DNA of 64,000 nt from Cognatishimia activa (lineage in GTDB: Bacteria; Pseudomonadota; Alphaproteobacteria; Rhodobacterales; Rhodobacteraceae): NCBI RefSeq assembly GCF_026016445.1, contig NZ_CP096147.1:966501-1030500 (forward strand), read 5' to 3'. The notes beneath the pieces were generated by a model. It was not told the DNA's origin. It did not search any database and was given only the letters and a program-made list of their open reading frames with translations. Numbering within the stretch: the first letter of the stretch is position 1; each line of letters begins with the position of its first letter. The translations under genes and the position numbers were made by a program. Positions 47,561 to 56,542 of this stretch are shown in pieces.

Positions 47561-48418
47561 TTATGTGCGCTCAAGGGCGTCTGCGATCAGGGCATCAAAG
47601 TCTGACGCAGATGTGACCTTGGAAACCTCTTTGGCATCCACTGTGATGCCCCATTTCGACATGGCTTCATAACGCGGCTGCCGGTGCGCCAGCGCCTTGG
47701 CATAGGCGAAACGCACAAAGGCATCCGGGTCGACATCTTCCGGCGCACACCTTTCTTGTGCGAGGAACTCGCTCCAACGCGCGTGTAGAAATTCTGGCTG
47801 ATAATACATGGGCTTAGGAGACTTGTCGAAACGGCGGATCAACTCTTCTGAATGGGCCTCAGAACCTTTGATCCAGACCATCAGTGTGTTTTCAGATAGC
47901 GCGTTCAGGACTGGATCGTCAGGGTTGTCCGGGTCCACAACTTCGCAGATCGAACCACCGGTGTCACAGATAAAATTGTCATAGCCATAAAGCGCGCGCG
48001 CGCGGTTGATGAAATGAGCTGTGTCCAGCAGGGCGGAAATTTCTGCTTCGCGATGCAGGTCTTGCCGGCGCATGTATTCATCAAAGGCCACGCCGCCTTT
48101 TTCAGGATTGCCGGGTTTGCCCAGATAGGTCGACAGGGGGTTGAGGTTATTGAAGGTGATGTTTGAACCGATGTAGATGCTGTCGGTTAGCAGAAGTTCC
48201 CGCAGAAAGGGGACTTTCATCGCTTCAGCTTTAGCGTTGTCAGCAATATGTTCGCCCATGTAACGCGTGCCGATGCGATAGTCGATTGAGTAGTGAAACC
48301 ATTCGCGAGTGTCGCGCAACATGTTGGAAAGATGTGTCTTTCCAAGGCCTGACATGGCGAAAAGCAGCACTTTCTTTTGCTTGGCGTTGCGCCAATCATC
48401 TGCGGATTTATAAATCAT
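47561..48418 (-). CDS. P-loop NTPase of unknown function
   Basis: This 285-aa protein starts MIYKSADDWRNAKQKK and has a kinase-like Walker A, FAMSGLGKTHLSNML, near residue 23. The strand FICDTGGSICEVVD could be a Walker B or substrate loop. The rest is charged and helical, with conserved-looking WFHYSIDYRIGTRYMGEHI and KPMYYQPEFLHARW. It looks like a small-molecule kinase or ATPase found as an orphan in this family. The ATG at 48418 has GAGG upstream, and the frame up to 48523 is rejected. It lies upstream of metA, 45 bases apart, on the same strand. Confidence 0.75.
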   Translation of the reverse strand: MIYKSADDWRNAKQKKVLLFAMSGLGKTHLSNMLRDTREWFHYSIDYRIGTRYMGEHIADNAKAEAMKVPFLRELLLTDSIYIGSNITFNNLNPLSTYLGKPGNPEKGGVAFDEYMRRQDLHREAEISALLDTAHFINRARALYGYDNFICDTGGSICEVVDPDNPDDPVLNALSENTLMVWIKGSEAHSEELIRRFDKSPKPMYYQPEFLHARWSEFLAQERCAPEDVDPDAFVRFAYAKALAHRQPRYEAMSKWGITVDAKEVSKVTSASDFDALIADALERT

Positions 48419-48485
48419 CTCGGGCCTCAAACATGGTCGATTGTTGGTAGCGGCCCGCAGCGCAGCGGTCAACAAGTGCCACAAG

Positions 48486-48508
48486 AAAACCCCGCCGGAT
48501 GGGCGGGG
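48486..48508 (-). terminator. Rho-independent terminator of the FadL-type gene
   Basis: On the minus strand, the stem CCCCGCC / GGCGGGG with loop ATCC is followed by TTTTC. It starts 26 bases after the porin stop. Confidence 0.75.
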
Positions 48509-48534
48509 CGTAGAGGTCTGCAAATCAGTTCTTA

Positions 48535-49650
48535 CTAGAAACGGTAGCGAATACGCAGACCCGCGCCAATAGCGGAGTTGTCCGTAAAGCTCGCGACGGC
48601 TGCCCCTGCTGCAGAAGAAACAGTTGTTTCAGCATCGCCGATCATAACGTAACTAACGCCACCGGTGACTTCGATTTTGTCCATCTTGTAGGTGGCTCCA
48701 ACGGTTAGTGCAGTGCGTCCGTTTGTTGGACCAAGGTTGGTATAAAAGCCATCATTGCTTGGTTCATGTGTTATTGAAATCGCTCCAGACCAAGTCTCGT
48801 TGAAGCGACGTCCGACACCAAGCGTGTAGGTGAAAGTGTCACTTGGATAGCTTACCAGAGCTGAGGTTGTCGTAGTTGTGTAGCTGTTTGGTGACAGATT
48901 TAATTCTGACCAATCCACCCAGCGTACACTACCGAATAGCAGTGTGTCTGCGGCAATTCCGGTTTGGAAGTCCAAGTTTAAGCTCTGCGGTGTTTCATAT
49001 GATAACGTCGACGGGCCTGGTGCAACGCCGCCTATTTCTGTGACCGAATTGCTATGTTCGATCGCCGAGTTATAGGTCAAAGCTACCCGCAACGCGATTT
49101 CCGGCTTTTCATAGGCCACACCAGCGGTGTAGCCCCATGCCCCATTGGTATCGCTGCTGACGGAATAGCCGCCTGGAATAAACGGAATGTTTGCCTCTGC
49201 TCTTATGGTTTGGTAGCGGGCGACGCCATATACGCTGATGTTTGAATCAGTCGTGTACTTCAAAATTCCGGTCAGTGCGTTGCTCTCTAGCGTCGCAGTG
49301 GCGTCGCTCGCAAAATAACTGGGCGAAGTTGGATATGCTGTGTTGGCTCCGAATGGTTGATCATAGATCAACGCGAAAGACAGATTCTCTGAAAAATCCT
49401 GTTTGATTGCAAATCCTAAATTTGAGTAGCTTTCTGCCAAATCGCCAGATTCAAGCCCAGCTGGCCCAAATGGTGCGAAGTTCCCGGTCGTTTCCCCAGA
49501 GACAGAAGGATTCACAAAACCAAGACTAAATTCCACAAGATTGCCATCTTCAAACAAAATAGTTGGCGATTGCGCTGTACGCTCAATGCCCCCAGCGGAT
49601 GCCGTTGTTGCGGTCAAAACTAACCCAGCGGCGAATTTCCATGCCTGCAT
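48535..49650 (-). CDS. FadL/OmpP1-family outer membrane transporter
   Basis: This 371-aa outer-membrane protein has a signal peptide (MQAWKFAAGLVLTATTASAG, cleaved after ASA). It then has a plug-like N-terminus and about 14 amphipathic strands, ending in the aromatic RIRYRF of outer-membrane barrels. FadL-family porins take up long-chain fatty acids or other hydrophobic compounds. The ATG at 49650 has a perfect GGAGG nine bases upstream and is preferred over the GTG at 49668. A perfect 18-bp palindrome lies 53 bases upstream, a likely repressor site. Confidence 0.88.
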   Translation of the reverse strand: MQAWKFAAGLVLTATTASAGGIERTAQSPTILFEDGNLVEFSLGFVNPSVSGETTGNFAPFGPAGLESGDLAESYSNLGFAIKQDFSENLSFALIYDQPFGANTAYPTSPSYFASDATATLESNALTGILKYTTDSNISVYGVARYQTIRAEANIPFIPGGYSVSSDTNGAWGYTAGVAYEKPEIALRVALTYNSAIEHSNSVTEIGGVAPGPSTLSYETPQSLNLDFQTGIAADTLLFGSVRWVDWSELNLSPNSYTTTTTSALVSYPSDTFTYTLGVGRRFNETWSGAISITHEPSNDGFYTNLGPTNGRTALTVGATYKMDKIEVTGGVSYVMIGDAETTVSSAAGAAVASFTDNSAIGAGLRIRYRF

Positions 49651-49702
49651 GCTCCCACGCCTCCCCACGTGTACTTTTAAAGTGTGAAGAGGCTAAGGAA
49701 TG

Positions 49703-49720
49703 GTTGACGTGCACGTCAAC
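49703..49720. promoter_or_regulatory. Perfect 18-bp palindrome upstream of the FadL-type gene
   Basis: GTTGACGTGCACGTCAAC is its own reverse complement. It lies in the promoter region of the FadL-type porin and after the convergent-side end of the EamA gene. It looks like the operator of a dimeric repressor. TTGACGT-ACGTCAA dyads have, as I recall, been linked to lipid- or branched-chain-catabolism regulators such as LiuR, which I could not verify. Confidence 0.6.
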
Positions 49721-49758
49721 TGTTGACCAAGCGTTAAACTGGTCAGTCTACCGCAAAG

Positions 49759-50625
49759 TTATGTGCCTTTGTTTTTCATTTCTGATATAATATTCAGATA
49801 GTTACCGCCAAAAATGAATATGGCCCCCAAGAGCACCATCAAGTCCATAGGCTCCGCATAAAAGAGCGCGCCGACCACAGCGATGGCTGGAAGACGCACA
49901 AAATCGATTGGCGCGCAGACAGAGGCAGGGGCCAAAGTCAGCGCCATCGAGATGCAGAGATGGGCAACCAGGCCAGTGATTGTGATCACCGTAAGGGGAA
50001 TAAACATTGCTGCGCTTGGAAGGGCGATATCTCCGTCAAAACCTGCAAAAATGAGGCTTAACACTGTTTGCATGAGCAGCATATGAAGCAAGAGCGCAAA
50101 GATGCTTTCATGCAGCAGGAGCTTCTTTGAATAAATGTAGGTCAGCGCAAAACCGATCGCGCAGCCTAGGGCAGCGAAAGTGCCCGTTCCAAGGGGAACT
50201 GCGCCGGGTCGCGCTACGATCAAGATACCAATAAATGCGATCAATGCCGCGGCTAGGCCGGCCAATCGCAATGGGTTTCCCAACAACAGCGGGGCGAGCA
50301 AGATCACCCAAATCGGCGTGGTGAACTCGAGCGCAAAGAGCTGTGCCAGTGGTAGGAGTGTCAGCGCATAGAACCAGAGGTTCTGCCCCATGAAGTGGAA
50401 CAGGTTTCGAGAGGCATGCAGCCTGAGGTTTTGCACAGTAATATCCGCCCAACGCCCATAATAGCTGATCACAACAACCATAATCAGCGCTCCGAAAACG
50501 CTGCGATAGGCCATGATCTCGAATGTATCGAGCTCAACACTTACGGCGCGACCGGCGACGGCCATGGCCATAAATGAGACAATGGCGCCGCTCATCCAGA
50601 TGGCGGCTTTGGCATATGCGTGCAT
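49759..50625 (-). CDS. EamA/DMT-family transporter
   Basis: This 288-aa inner-membrane protein has ten predicted helices in two EamA repeats. EIMAYRSVFGALIMVVVISY and ALEFTTPIWVILLAPLLLG are typical of the DMT superfamily (RhaT/EamA type). The substrate is unknown. The gene lies upstream of the FadL-type gene on the same strand with about 110 bases between that hold the palindrome, so the two are probably separately controlled. Confidence 0.87.
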   Translation of the reverse strand: MHAYAKAAIWMSGAIVSFMAMAVAGRAVSVELDTFEIMAYRSVFGALIMVVVISYYGRWADITVQNLRLHASRNLFHFMGQNLWFYALTLLPLAQLFALEFTTPIWVILLAPLLLGNPLRLAGLAAALIAFIGILIVARPGAVPLGTGTFAALGCAIGFALTYIYSKKLLLHESIFALLLHMLLMQTVLSLIFAGFDGDIALPSAAMFIPLTVITITGLVAHLCISMALTLAPASVCAPIDFVRLPAIAVVGALFYAEPMDLMVLLGAIFIFGGNYLNIISEMKNKGT

Positions 50626-50678
50626 GGCGCTCCCTCTTCAGGCGGAGATTGGCGGAAAAGCCATTGCTGGAAAAGCGA

Positions 50679-51614
50679 TTATTTTGAGGTGACGCAGCGC
50701 TTTAGAGCTTCCTGAGGGGACAAAGGCGGTGTCCACCCACAAGAGGTTGCAGAAAACTGAAGCGTTTCAAACAGTTGATCGTAGAGATATGGCCGCCGGA
50801 CAAGGCGAGAAACGCTGCGCATTAAAGGTTTCGGCAGGGTGAATAGCCGACGTGGTTTGCCCATCGCCTTGCGCAACTCTGTGCATATGGCCGTCGTGCC
50901 AAGGTCTTCGTGATCCGTGGCCAGAATGGTCTGAGGCAATTCCTGAGTCTGAACGCAGTGCCGGATCAGATCAGCAAGGTTTTGAACAGCAATCATGCTG
51001 CGCCGATTACCTGCATAGTCAAACGGCAGCGGATAGGGGCTTTGGCAGAGTCGCATCAGCTTGCGCCATAGCCCTGGTGCGTGCGGACCATAGACCTGCG
51101 GGACGCGTAGAATGGTGACCCGTATCGCGCTGTCCTTTAGCAGATCTTCAGCGGCAAGTTTGGATTTACCATAGGCTGTTTGTGGAAATGTCGGGTGATC
51201 AGCAGAGACTACCTGGTCGGAGTGATCAATGCCATAGACGGCAATTGTCGACATAAAGATAAAATGGCCAACACCCGCTGCCTCTGCCTGCCGAATCAGT
51301 TCTGCCGTGCCATCGCGATTGGCTTTCATCTGGTCAGCCAGTTCGGTTTTGGGGTCTTCCTTTCCGTGCACGCGCGCGGCGCAATGCACGACCGCCTTTG
51401 CACCCTTTAAGACGTTAGACAGGTCGCCCATATCCTCAAGGTCAAACCCGTGCACCAACCCAGTTGCTGGCTTTCGACAGAGCCCAACGGGGTATTCTCC
51501 GGCCTCGGCCAGAGCGCGCATCACATGTGTACCAACAAATCCGCTGGCTCCTGTCACAACGATGTGGGGCTGTTTTTCTGTCATCTCGCGTTCCATCTGC
51601 TTAAGACCGTTCAT
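50679..51614 (-). CDS. NAD-dependent epimerase/dehydratase (extended SDR)
   Basis: This 311-aa extended short-chain dehydrogenase has the Rossmann motif VTGASGFVGTHVMRAL, VVHCAARVHG, FMSTIAVYG with the catalytic Ser/Thr, and YGKSKLAAE with the YxxxK pair. The C-terminal part resembles UDP-glucose 4-epimerase-like proteins of polysaccharide synthesis, but no glycosyltransferases are adjacent. Starts at 51614 (ATG) and 51584 (MTEKQPHIVVTG) are both possible, and the latter gives the tighter family N-terminus. Confidence 0.87.
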   Translation of the reverse strand: MNGLKQMEREMTEKQPHIVVTGASGFVGTHVMRALAEAGEYPVGLCRKPATGLVHGFDLEDMGDLSNVLKGAKAVVHCAARVHGKEDPKTELADQMKANRDGTAELIRQAEAAGVGHFIFMSTIAVYGIDHSDQVVSADHPTFPQTAYGKSKLAAEDLLKDSAIRVTILRVPQVYGPHAPGLWRKLMRLCQSPYPLPFDYAGNRRSMIAVQNLADLIRHCVQTQELPQTILATDHEDLGTTAICTELRKAMGKPRRLFTLPKPLMRSVSRLVRRPYLYDQLFETLQFSATSCGWTPPLSPQEALKRCVTSK

Positions 51615-51641
51615 AGGCAAAGATGACAGAATTCCAAAGGC

Positions 51642-51920
51642 TTAATCTTCGATCTCTTCAACATTGAAATGACGCGGAATATCCTTCGTGACTTGCGCCC
51701 AAGCCGACGTGCGTGTGCGAGTCTGATGAAACTCAAAGGCTTTGCGATCGACAAATGTTTCGGCGACATCAAAACGGAATGGCATCTTCGGGTTCGGTGT
51801 TACTTCAAAAGTGAGATTGCCAGCTTCCGCTCGCGTAAGTTCGATGTGCAGTGGCAGTGCCTCTGTGACCTCAGCATAGCGATTTTCAGGAATGTCGATG
51901 TATCCAGTGAGGCGGATCAT
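51642..51920 (-). CDS. Antibiotic biosynthesis monooxygenase (ABM)-domain protein
   Basis: This 92-aa dimeric alpha-beta-barrel protein starts MIRLTGYIDIPENRYAEV and has TRAEAGNLTFEV and FEFHQTRTRTSAWAQV, as in YgiN-like putative monooxygenases that act on quinones or other small aromatics, or have no known substrate. The ATG at 51920 follows GGAG by six bases. The frame up to 51968 is rejected. It is followed by the epimerase and preceded by guaA, all on the minus strand. Confidence 0.83.
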   Translation of the reverse strand: MIRLTGYIDIPENRYAEVTEALPLHIELTRAEAGNLTFEVTPNPKMPFRFDVAETFVDRKAFEFHQTRTRTSAWAQVTKDIPRHFNVEEIED

Positions 51921-52007
51921 GCACTGCTCCTTACTAAGCTTTTGACCTTGCAAAAGTAAAAAGGCCAAGCGTGATCAAACGCTTGGCCCATTTTAATGCG
52001 AAATGCA

Positions 52008-53567
52008 TCATTCCCATTCGATGGTGCCCGGAGGCTTCGAAGTGATGTCATAAGTACAGCGGTTGATACCTTTGACTTCGTTGATTATCCGCGTTGCGGT
52101 TTCACCAAGAAATTCATGGCTGAACGGGTAGTAGTCAGCGGTCATTCCGTCGACAGACGTCACTGCACGCAGAGCGCAGGCGTAGTCGTATGTACGGCCA
52201 TCGCCCATAACACCAACGGTGCGTACTGGCAGGATTGCGACGAAGGCTTGCCAGATTTCATCATAAAGGCCGTGCTTGCGGATCTGGTCGATGTAAACCG
52301 CGTCGGCTTCGCGCAGAATATCAAGTTTCTCACGTGTGATCTCACCTGGGCAGCGGATCGCGAGACCCGGTCCAGGGAAGGGGTGGCGGCCAATGAAGCT
52401 TTGAGGCAGACCGAGTTCACGACCCAGCGCGCGCACTTCGTCTTTGAACAGCTCACGTAGCGGTTCAACCAGCTTCAGCCCCATCTTTTCTGGCAGGCCG
52501 CCCACGTTGTGGTGGCTTTTAATGGTCACAGATGGACCGCCGGAGAAGGAGACGGATTCAATCACGTCAGGATAAAGCGTGCCTTGCGCAAGGAACTCTG
52601 CACCGTCAATGGTATCGGCGTGTTTTTGGAACACATCGATGAACAGTTTACCGATGATCTTACGCTTGGTTTCTGGATCAGACTGACCATCAAGCTCGCC
52701 AAGAAAGAGTTCCTGTTCGTCGGCGTGAATGAGCTGCATGTTGTAGTTGTCACGGAACATGGTGACAACTTCTTCAGCTTCGCCTTTGCGCAGCAGGCCA
52801 TGATCCACAAACACACAGGTCAGCTGATCGCCAATTGCTTCGTGGATCAGAACTGCGGCAACAGAGCTGTCCACACCGCCAGAGAGACCACAGATGACTT
52901 TCTTATCGCCAACTTGCTCGCGGATCTTTTCGATCATGATCTCGCGGTAGGCGCCCATGGTCCAATCGCCTTCGAAACCCGCCAGTTTGACGAAGTTCTC
53001 ATATAGCTTCGCGCCATTTGGTGTGTGGTGCACCTCTGGGTGGAACTGAACCGCATAGAAATGGCGGGAGACATCCGCTGTAATTGCATAAGGCGCGTTC
53101 GGGGAGGTGCCGTAGACCTCAAAACCCGGTGCAATCTCTGACACGTGATCGCCGTGAGACATCCAGACTTGCTCGTCGCCATCTGCGAACCACCCATCCA
53201 GAATGTCGAGCTTGTTTTGCGGGGTTACATAGGCACGGCCAAATTCAGCGGTGCCATGGCCGCTTTCCACCTTGCCGCCCAATTGGGTCATCATGGTTTG
53301 CTGGCCATAGCAAATACCAAGAATAGGTACACCCAGATCAAAGATCTCCTGCGGTGCACGTGGGCTGCCCTCGCGGGTCACACTGTCCGGGCCGCCGGAG
53401 AAGATCACCGCTTTTGGTGCCATCTCACGCACGAAATCCATCGTGACGTTCTGATATGGGTGGATTTCACAGTAGACGTTCAGCTCGCGAAGGCGACGCG
53501 CAATCAGCTGCGTGACCTGGCTGCCGAAGTCGATGATGAGGAGGCGGTCATGGGATGTCTCTGTCAT
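52008..53567 (-). CDS. guaA: GMP synthase (glutamine-hydrolysing)
   Basis: The 519-aa enzyme converts XMP to GMP. The N-terminal class I glutamine amidotransferase (1-200) has nucleophile Cys86 in GICYGQQ and His/Glu in FHPEVHHT. The ATP-pyrophosphatase domain has the PP-loop [14 protein letters not shown] (near residue 230), and the C-terminal dimerisation domain ends [12 protein letters not shown]. Length is normal. No guanine or PRPP riboswitch was recognised in the short upstream gap. Confidence 0.97.
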   Translation of the reverse strand: MTETSHDRLLIIDFGSQVTQLIARRLRELNVYCEIHPYQNVTMDFVREMAPKAVIFSGGPDSVTREGSPRAPQEIFDLGVPILGICYGQQTMMTQLGGKVESGHGTAEFGRAYVTPQNKLDILDGWFADGDEQVWMSHGDHVSEIAPGFEVYGTSPNAPYAITADVSRHFYAVQFHPEVHHTPNGAKLYENFVKLAGFEGDWTMGAYREIMIEKIREQVGDKKVICGLSGGVDSSVAAVLIHEAIGDQLTCVFVDHGLLRKGEAEEVVTMFRDNYNMQLIHADEQELFLGELDGQSDPETKRKIIGKLFIDVFQKHADTIDGAEFLAQGTLYPDVIESVSFSGGPSVTIKSHHNVGGLPEKMGLKLVEPLRELFKDEVRALGRELGLPQSFIGRHPFPGPGLAIRCPGEITREKLDILREADAVYIDQIRKHGLYDEIWQAFVAILPVRTVGVMGDGRTYDYACALRAVTSVDGMTADYYPFSHEFLGETATRIINEVKGINRCTYDITSKPPGTIEWE

Positions 53568-53655
53568 GGCTGCTGACTAGGGCCAGATGACTTGTTTAGC
53601 AAGCCAAATAGAGTGGCTGGGCGCAGCCTAGAGGTAAAAAATGTGAAGTTTTGTA

Positions 53656-53961
53656 CTAGCGGGTCGGGGCTGAGCGATTGCGGAGCTCCGAAAGCAGTTG
53701 AAACTCTCCGATCAGGGCAATCAAAACGTCTAAATGATCTGCGAGCGAATAGCCTGCACGTCGATGCAAGCGACGGTCATTGTGCTCGTTTTCCAAATCC
53801 AAAAGAAGTTGCAAGGCTGCGCCGTGCTTTTGTGCAGCTTTACCCGGGAAAAGGCGTGCCAAATAGGTTTCCCGTCGATAGTCTTTTACTGCTGATTTCG
53901 CAGTTCGCACGAGCAGCTTTGGGCGATTGAGTTGCGCAACTCGCATTAGAACATCCTGCAT
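53656..53961 (-). CDS. DUF6477 family protein
   Basis: This 101-aa helical, basic protein begins MQDVLMRVAQLNRPKLLVRTA and continues with YRRETYLARLF, a central GAALQLLLDLENEHNDRR and YSLADHLDVLIALIGEFQLL. This matches the pattern of the DUF6477 family found in Rhodobacteraceae. The function is unknown. It lies divergent from a DUF6456 protein. The two occur side by side in related genomes as far as I recall. The ATG at 53961 follows GGAGA. Confidence 0.75.
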   Translation of the reverse strand: MQDVLMRVAQLNRPKLLVRTAKSAVKDYRRETYLARLFPGKAAQKHGAALQLLLDLENEHNDRRLHRRAGYSLADHLDVLIALIGEFQLLSELRNRSAPTR

Positions 53962-54196
53962 GATCTCTCCTTTTGGTCGGAAACAGAATGGCAAGCCTTG
54001 CACAACTTATAGGGGTGTTGCGTCGCAGGAGTGCGCAGCGTGCTGCGGGTTTTACAACTGTTTAGTAATTACCAACACACTCGGTGCCACTCACAGGTGT
54101 TAACGCATGGGTAACCTCTGCGACCTAGGTTTTTCTACATTCCGGGAGAACATCAGTGGGTTTTGAAACTGTATCAGATACCCACCGGGGGCAAGA
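53962..54196. other. Divergent promoter region between DUF6477 and DUF6456 genes
   Basis: About 235 bases separate the two starts. TTAA-N7-GTAA at 54100-54114 is one base from a CtrA full site. GTGGGT and ACCCAC form an inverted repeat near 54157-54187, just before the DUF6456 start. No gene is visible. Confidence 0.4.
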
Positions 54197-55291
54197 ATGA
54201 CAAAACATTGGCAGGCGGATTCCACATTCTGCCGCGTTCCAAACTGGGTGCCGCATTTTGCATTGCGCTACCTAGCTCACACAGAAAAAGGTATTTCAAT
54301 CAGAGAATTGGCGCGTGACTCGCAGGTGCATGCTTCTACCGTTCTAAGGCAAATTCGACGGGTTGAGAGCAAGCGTGACGATCCTTTGTTTGATGAAGCG
54401 CTTTCTGAACTGGCCGCTATGGTTTCCGATCTCCCCGACGCGGATCTGCAATTGGAGGCGCGTCAGATGGCAACGCAGATAGTGCGGTCAAATGGACATG
54501 AAACCGAGCTAGGAGGGGAAGTAAGGCTAATCCTCCAAGAGTTGAGTAACTCCGGCGCAATCCTAGCTTTCGCCAAGGAAATGGAAAAGGCTGTGGTTGT
54601 ATGTGAGAGGCCCGATGGGAGCACCAAACGCAGTGCGGTTGTTGACCGATCCGTTGCACAGGCAATGGCATTGCAGGACTGGATCAGCTGCCAGGTGCCA
54701 GGGCGGATATCGAGGTATCAAATCACAGCAAATGGGCGCGCGGAACTGGCGCGACTTTTAGCCCTGGACAGCAATTCAGCAAGTGGCTTCGCCGCTGCCT
54801 CGACGGAGTTTGATGGGGCAACCGGCCCCACAAAGCCAAGCAAATGCGTTCGTTTCACCACGCAAGAAAATCCAATTTCAGTTCTGGCCCGCCGGAAGGA
54901 CAAGGGTGGTCAGCCGTTTTTGACCTCCGATCTTGTCGCTGCAGCTGAACGGCTGCGGGAAGATTTTGAATTGAGCCAGATCGGCGTGGCTGTCACTCAG
55001 AATTGGGATCGGTTCCTGACCCCGGGAACTCGTGGAGGCGCGATAAACACGTCTGGCCCTCTGAACTCTCAGGAAGCCCAGAAACGCCTGAGCGCTGCTT
55101 TGGACTGCTTGGGTGAGGGACTATCAGAGGTCGCTTTACGATGCTGCTGCTATCAAGAAGGTATGGTGACCCTGGAGAAACGCCTCGGTTGGCCTGCACG
55201 GTCAGGCAAAGTGGTGCTACGGATCGCGTTGATTAAGCTGCGAGAGCACTACACGGCACAGCCTTCGGATGTGCATGATCTGATTGGATAG
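54197..55291 (+). CDS. DUF6456 domain-containing HTH protein
   Basis: This 364-aa protein has an N-terminal helix-turn-helix (about residues 18-60: LRYLAHTEKGISIRELARDS, then HASTVLRQIRRVES), a middle region of unknown fold, and a C-terminal DUF6456 domain (about 240-355). The DUF6456 domain contains FLTSDLVAAAERLREDFELS and CCYQEGMVTLEKRLGWPARSGK, and ends KVVLRIALIKLREHY. The layout suggests a DNA-binding regulator. The family is widespread in alphaproteobacteria without an assigned role. It is divergent from the DUF6477 gene. Confidence 0.8.
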   Translation: MTKHWQADSTFCRVPNWVPHFALRYLAHTEKGISIRELARDSQVHASTVLRQIRRVESKRDDPLFDEALSELAAMVSDLPDADLQLEARQMATQIVRSNGHETELGGEVRLILQELSNSGAILAFAKEMEKAVVVCERPDGSTKRSAVVDRSVAQAMALQDWISCQVPGRISRYQITANGRAELARLLALDSNSASGFAAASTEFDGATGPTKPSKCVRFTTQENPISVLARRKDKGGQPFLTSDLVAAAERLREDFELSQIGVAVTQNWDRFLTPGTRGGAINTSGPLNSQEAQKRLSAALDCLGEGLSEVALRCCCYQEGMVTLEKRLGWPARSGKVVLRIALIKLREHYTAQPSDVHDLIG

Positions 55292-55324
55292 GCGGCGAAA
55301 CCTATATGCCTAAAGCGTTGTTCT

Positions 55325-55714
55325 TTAGGTATATTCAGAGATCTCAATGAGGTTCATATCGGGGTCGCGGATATAGATGGATCTGATTGGCCCTGTGGCG
55401 CCGGTTCGATCGACAATGCCGTCTTCCAGCGGAACCTTAAGCGCAGTGAGATGAGCAAAGACGTCTTCAATAGGTAGGTCTGTGATCAAACAGAAGTCTG
55501 CGCTGCCGGGAGTTGGACGCTCGGCTTTGGGCTCAAATTCCTGTCCCTTCTGATGCAGGTTGATTTTCTGATTTCCAAATGAGAGCGCTTTGCGACCGCC
55601 AGCGAATTCCGTGACCGCCATTCCAAGAACGTTCACATAGAAGGCACAGGTTGCCTCGATGGAGGCGACCGTCAAAACGAAATGGTCGATGGATTTGATC
55701 TTCACAGCATTCAC
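55325..55714 (-). CDS. VOC-family (glyoxalase-like) protein
   Basis: This 129-aa protein has the vicinal-oxygen-chelate fold of two beta-alpha-beta-beta-beta units: IDHFVLTVASIEATCAFYVNVLG at its start (metal His in DHFVL), INLHQKGQEF in the middle and RSIYIRDPDMNLIEISEY at the end with metal Glu. Such proteins include glyoxalases, fosfomycin-type thiol transferases and dioxygenases. The length and the IYIRDPDGN-like end resemble YaeR/glyoxalase-like members. It follows the peroxiredoxin gene on the same strand beyond a terminator. Confidence 0.87.
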   Translation of the reverse strand: MNAVKIKSIDHFVLTVASIEATCAFYVNVLGMAVTEFAGGRKALSFGNQKINLHQKGQEFEPKAERPTPGSADFCLITDLPIEDVFAHLTALKVPLEDGIVDRTGATGPIRSIYIRDPDMNLIEISEYT

Positions 55715-55717
55715 CCA

Positions 55718-55753
55718 ATAAAAAACCCGGCAATCTGAAGATTACCGGGCTTT
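55718..55753 (-). terminator. Rho-independent terminator of the peroxiredoxin gene
   Basis: On the minus strand, the stem CCCGGTAATC / GATTGCCGGG (one mismatch) is followed by TTTTTTATT. It lies directly between the peroxiredoxin stop and the VOC start. Confidence 0.8.
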
Positions 55754-55774
55754 CATTCAAGGGGGTAGCAGAAG

Positions 55775-56320
55775 TTACGCTGCAACTTCCTCTTTGGTTT
55801 TCAGCGCTTTCAGAACATTCTCTGGAGAGCTTTCGCCATATGGGTCTTCTGGGTGGTTGTCGTCGCGGCCTGGCTCTTCGAACCATGCTTCAACAACACC
55901 GTTGTTGACGATCGCAGCGTAGCGCCAGGAGCGCATGCCAAAGCCGAGGTTGTCTTTGTCGACCAGCATGCCAACTTTCCGAGTGAATTCGCCGGAACCG
56001 TCTGGGATCACTTTGACGTTTTTGATGCCCTGAGCTTCGGCCCATTTGTTCATCACGAAGCTGTCGTTCACTGACATGCAGTAGATTTCGTCGATGCCCT
56101 CTGCCGCGAAGTCAGCAAAGCCGTTTTCGAAACCTGGCAGCTGATAAGTAGAGCAGGTTGGGGTGAACGCGCCCGGCAGGGAGAACAGAACAACACGCTT
56201 GCCGTCGAAGTAATCGGCGGTGGACATGTCCTGCCAGCGGAATGGGTTTGAGCCTTCGATGCTCTCGTCACGAACGCGAGTGCGGAAGGTCACATTAGGG
56301 AGTTTTTGGCCTGCAAACAT
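55775..56320 (-). CDS. Peroxiredoxin, Prx5-like (AhpC/TSA family)
   Basis: This 181-aa thiol peroxidase reduces hydrogen and alkyl peroxides with glutathione or glutaredoxin. The peroxidatic Cys56 is in LPGAFTPTCSTYQLPGF, and Cys81 is in EIYCMSVND. The active-site Arg lies in the FGMRSWRYAAIV region. The family start FAGQKLPNVTF fits. It is divergent from lipA with about 220 bases between. An AT-rich dyad near 56362-56380 could be an iron or redox site but is weak. Confidence 0.93.
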   Translation of the reverse strand: MFAGQKLPNVTFRTRVRDESIEGSNPFRWQDMSTADYFDGKRVVLFSLPGAFTPTCSTYQLPGFENGFADFAAEGIDEIYCMSVNDSFVMNKWAEAQGIKNVKVIPDGSGEFTRKVGMLVDKDNLGFGMRSWRYAAIVNNGVVEAWFEEPGRDDNHPEDPYGESSPENVLKALKTKEEVAA

Positions 56321-56542
56321 AATTGGTCCTCAATGCTCAGGTTGAACTGCGCGATGACTTAAAATGATTCTAATTATTCGGCAACGCAGGAATCTGAGTT
56401 TGAGCGGCATTTTGTCAGGATAATCCGGTAACTGCCTGCAAGATCGGCAAAATGCATAACGGCCATGCACCACTGGCACTGGTCTCAATCTGTCGCTATG
56501 TTAGCCTGAAATGACGCAATTCATGTGCAAGGAATTCCCCGC

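Noticed and set aside
56355-56385. AT-rich dyad upstream of the peroxiredoxin gene (ATGATTCTAATTATTC)
   Set aside because: It vaguely resembles Fur- or Irr-type iron boxes but matches neither consensus well enough to call.
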